Origin: Chloroflexota bacterium
GTDB lineage: Bacteria > Chloroflexota > Limnocylindria > Limnocylindrales > CSP1-4
NCBI GenBank assembly: GCA_003141955.1
Contig: PLOC01000024.1
Coordinates: forward strand, 1-32,440
Length of the DNA: 32,440 nucleotides
Reading direction: 5' to 3'
In this document: positions 30,483 to 32,440 of the stretch, piece by piece
Layout: each line of letters begins with the position of its first letter
How positions within the stretch are numbered: position 1 is the first letter of the stretch
Position numbers and translations under genes: made by a program
Notes under the pieces: generated by a model
Told to the model about the DNA's origin: nothing
The model's input: only the letters and a program-made list of their open reading frames with translations
Database searches by the model: none

Positions 30483-31943
30483 ATGAACACCACCGACCTG
30501 GGGAACCTGGTTCAATTCGCCTTCCTGATCGGCGCCTCGCTTTTCGCGATGGGCCTGCACCTGATGAACTCGCCGGCCTCGGCGCGCAATGGCAACCGCC
30601 TGTCCGCGATCGGAATGTGCATCGCCGTCATCTCAGAGCTGGTCTTCGTCGCCAACTCGAGTCCGGGGATCGGCAACTGGCTGATCATCATTGGCGGCCT
30701 GCTGGTCGGCGGAGCGGCCGGCCTGCGGCTGGCTCGGACGGTCGCCATGACCGCCATGCCGCAACTCGTCTCGCTCTTCAACGCCATGGGCGGCGGGGCT
30801 GCGGCCTTGCTGGCCATCGATGACTTCATTCGCCTGAGCGGCCAGCGCACTCCCGAAGGCGCACTGGCGAGCCTGGACGGCTGGCTGATCTTCTTCATCG
30901 TCGTCGACGTCGTCGTGGGTTCGGTGACCTTCACCGGTTCGCTGATCGCCTCGACCAAGCTGATGGGCAGGCTCAAGGGCCAGCCGATCATCCTGCCGGG
31001 CGGGCGCTTCCTCTCGGCCGTCGCCCTGATCGTCTCGATCAGCTGCTCCATCGTGCTGGTGCTGGCCGGCGCCGGCCTGTTCAACTACGACACGGAGACC
31101 CTGGATGTTCTCCTGATCGCGGCCCTCGTCGGCGCCCTCATATTCGGCGTCACGATGGTCCTGCCGATCGGCGGGGCGGACATGCCGGTCGTGATCTCGC
31201 TGCTCAATGCCTTCACCGGCACTGCCGTGGCCATGGCCGGTTTCGTTGTCGGCAACGTGATCCTGATCGTGGCCGGCGCCCTCGTCGGGGCGTCTGGCGC
31301 GATCCTGACGAAACTCATGGCCGACGCGATGAACCGCTCGATCGCCAACATCCTGGTCGGCGGCTTCGGCGTCGCCGAGGGGTCGCAGGCGGCGATGACG
31401 AGCGAGGGCGGCACGATCCGCGAGGTATCCGTGGACGACGCCGCGATCCAGCTCGCCTATGCCAGCAAGGTCGTCATCGTCCCCGGCTACGGCCTGGCAG
31501 TCGCCCAGGCGCAGCACGGCGTCCGCGAGCTGGCCGACCTGCTGGAGGCTCGCGGGATCGACGTCTCCTACGCCATCCACCCGGTGGCCGGCCGGATGCC
31601 GGGCCACATGAACGTGCTGCTGGCCGAGGCCAATGTGCCGTACCCGCAGCTCAAGGAGATGGACGACATCAACCCCGAGTTCGAGCGGACGGACGTCGCC
31701 CTGGTAATCGGTGCCAACGACGTCACTAACCCCGCCGCCCGAACGGACCGTTCCAGCCCGATCTTCGGCATGCCGATCCTGGACGTGGACCGCGCACGAT
31801 CGATAATCGTCATTAAGCGCTCGATGGGTCGCGGCTACGCCGGCGTCGACAACCCGCTCTACGTGAACCCGAAGACGGGCATGTACTTCGCCGACGCCAA
31901 GCAGGGCCTCGCGAATCTGATCGCGGCAGTCAAGGCCCAGTAG
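30483..31943 (+). CDS. pntB: NAD(P) transhydrogenase subunit beta
   Basis: A 486-residue subunit with the rest of the membrane domain and the NADP(H)-binding domain III. Hydrophobic helices fill residues about 8-300. Domain III (about 315-486) shows VPGYGLAVAQAQHGV, the loop HPVAGRMPGHMNVLLAEANV, GANDVTNPAA, GMPILDV and IVIKRSMGRGYAGVDNPLY, all hallmark NADP-site segments. The ATG at 30483 has GAGGAG 6 nt upstream. The length is slightly longer than E. coli PntB. It closes the three-gene operon. Confidence 0.96.
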   Translation: MNTTDLGNLVQFAFLIGASLFAMGLHLMNSPASARNGNRLSAIGMCIAVISELVFVANSSPGIGNWLIIIGGLLVGGAAGLRLARTVAMTAMPQLVSLFNAMGGGAAALLAIDDFIRLSGQRTPEGALASLDGWLIFFIVVDVVVGSVTFTGSLIASTKLMGRLKGQPIILPGGRFLSAVALIVSISCSIVLVLAGAGLFNYDTETLDVLLIAALVGALIFGVTMVLPIGGADMPVVISLLNAFTGTAVAMAGFVVGNVILIVAGALVGASGAILTKLMADAMNRSIANILVGGFGVAEGSQAAMTSEGGTIREVSVDDAAIQLAYASKVVIVPGYGLAVAQAQHGVRELADLLEARGIDVSYAIHPVAGRMPGHMNVLLAEANVPYPQLKEMDDINPEFERTDVALVIGANDVTNPAARTDRSSPIFGMPILDVDRARSIIVIKRSMGRGYAGVDNPLYVNPKTGMYFADAKQGLANLIAAVKAQ

Positions 31944-31952
31944 CGGCCGCCC

Positions 31953-31972
31953 CGCCGTGCTCGGGGACGGCG
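31953..31972 (+). terminator. Candidate hairpin after pntB
   Basis: CGCCGT (31953-31958) and ACGGCG (31967-31972) pair perfectly around an 8-nt loop, 9 nt after the pntB stop. There is no T-run, so it may be only a weak terminator or a 3'-end stabiliser. Confidence 0.35.
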
Positions 31973-32002
31973 TCAGGACCCCGGCGCCCGGGTGCACCGG
32001 CC

Positions 32003-32008
32003 TAGGAT
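32003..32008 (+). promoter_or_regulatory. Candidate -10 box (TAGGAT) for the PAS-domain gene
   Basis: GCCTAGGATCG would begin a leader of about 160 nt before the GTG at 32176. No -35 element and no known riboswitch fold were recognised in that leader. Confidence 0.35.
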
Positions 32009-32175
32009 CGCCTCCCACGAATGACGCATGTACGCGCGGGGATCGCGGTGCGAAGATGGCCGCGTCTGCCGACCGCTGGCTGGCGGCGTTGGGTCATATC
32101 CAGGAACTGCGAATGGCTGGCCCGGCATCGGCGGCGGCATGAGGCAGTACGGACGAGCCGGGGAAGGGGCGGAGC

Positions 32176-32440
32176 GTGGCGAACCCGGGCCGGGGCGGGC
32201 CGAATCGACCGACGCGAACGGCTGCCGTAATCACGAACGAGGGCGGGATCGAGAACATCCATCGGCTGCTCTTCGAGCAGATGTCGAGCGCCGTCGCCAT
32301 TGGCGAGACGCTCTTCGACGAGGCCGGCAAGCCGATCGACTACAGCATCATCGACGTCAATCCGGCATACGAGAGGCTGACCGGTCAGAGGGCCGATCAG
32401 GTGATCGGCATGCATGCTTTAGGGGTCAACCCCCAGCTGA
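32176..32440 (+). CDS. PAS-domain sensor protein, 5' part only
   Basis: The first 88 codons of a gene cut by the window end. After a basic N-terminus (GTG, then A-N-P-G-R), the frame reads IENIHRLLFEQMSSAVAIGE and a PAS core LFDEAGKPIDYSIIDVNPAY followed by ERLTGQRADQVIGMHA, which is characteristic of sensory PAS domains. The GTG at 32176 is the first start after an in-frame TGA at 32140-32142 and has AAGGGG about 6 nt upstream. Output domain (histidine kinase, GGDEF or other) lies beyond the window. Confidence 0.8.
   Translation, partial: MANPGRGGPNRPTRTAAVITNEGGIENIHRLLFEQMSSAVAIGETLFDEAGKPIDYSIIDVNPAYERLTGQRADQVIGMHALGVNPQL

Noticed and set aside
31957-32142. Small ORFs between pntB and the PAS gene (for example the 28 codons from 32055)
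   Set aside because: No SD and no recognisable protein; the region is better read as the leader of the PAS gene.

Overview
This is a GC-rich bacterial chromosome window in which every complete gene is a housekeeping or lifestyle gene; no phage, insertion sequence, CRISPR array, tRNA or rRNA was found. The mix of genes points to a Gram-positive-like or monoderm lineage such as Chloroflexota (Limnocylindria-type) or a deep actinobacterium. Pointers are the split PntAA/PntAB transhydrogenase, the YkoEDC thiamine ECF transporter under a TPP riboswitch, WYL regulators, a secreted Kelch protein with C-terminal DTR/TGYF repeats, and leaderless promoters of the TAnnnT type. The assignment is an inference from gene style only.

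Layout, left to right: (a) a LuxR-type response regulator and a PDZ-bearing sensor kinase on the minus strand (308-2742), preceded at the window edge by two inverted copies of a 25-bp palindromic element. (b) The lysine/diaminopimelate operon dapB-dapA-dapD-lysA (3401-7515, plus strand). Its leader holds phased GTGCAT sites, a 22-codon ORF with three Lys codons in five, and a terminator-like hairpin with a U-rich tail just before dapB. (c) Cytochrome bd oxidase cydAB (minus, 7880-10313). (d) A secreted Kelch-propeller protein (minus), an M23 peptidase (plus) and an HD-domain phosphohydrolase (minus). (e) A membrane protein/WYL regulator pair (minus, 15963-18175), an unknown small protein, a SAM-hydrolase (DUF62) protein and a YbaK deacylase. 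(f) A TPP riboswitch with thiamine pyrophosphokinase and the ykoEDC transporter (21121-25133). (g) A Bcp peroxiredoxin, a PIG-L deacetylase with an elaborate leader, a coiled-coil protein and a small basic protein, both unknown. (h) The proton-translocating transhydrogenase pntAA-pntAB-pntB (28998-31943), and the start of a PAS-domain sensor cut off by the window end.

Two regulatory themes deserve attention. First, the dap leader looks like ribosome-mediated transcription attenuation by Lys codons, which is not the usual lysine control (L-box riboswitch or T-box). Second, six genes that lack a Shine-Dalgarno sequence all carry GSTAnnnT exactly 6-7 nt before the start codon, the geometry of leaderless transcripts. 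Genes with a clear Shine-Dalgarno either sit inside operons or have candidate promoters about 55-195 nt upstream.

The genes fit an aerobic, possibly microaerobic, bacterium that makes its own lysine/DAP by the succinylase route, salvages thiamine precursors, respires with cytochrome bd and balances NADPH through transhydrogenase. All functional calls rest on motif recognition by eye; no database search was run.
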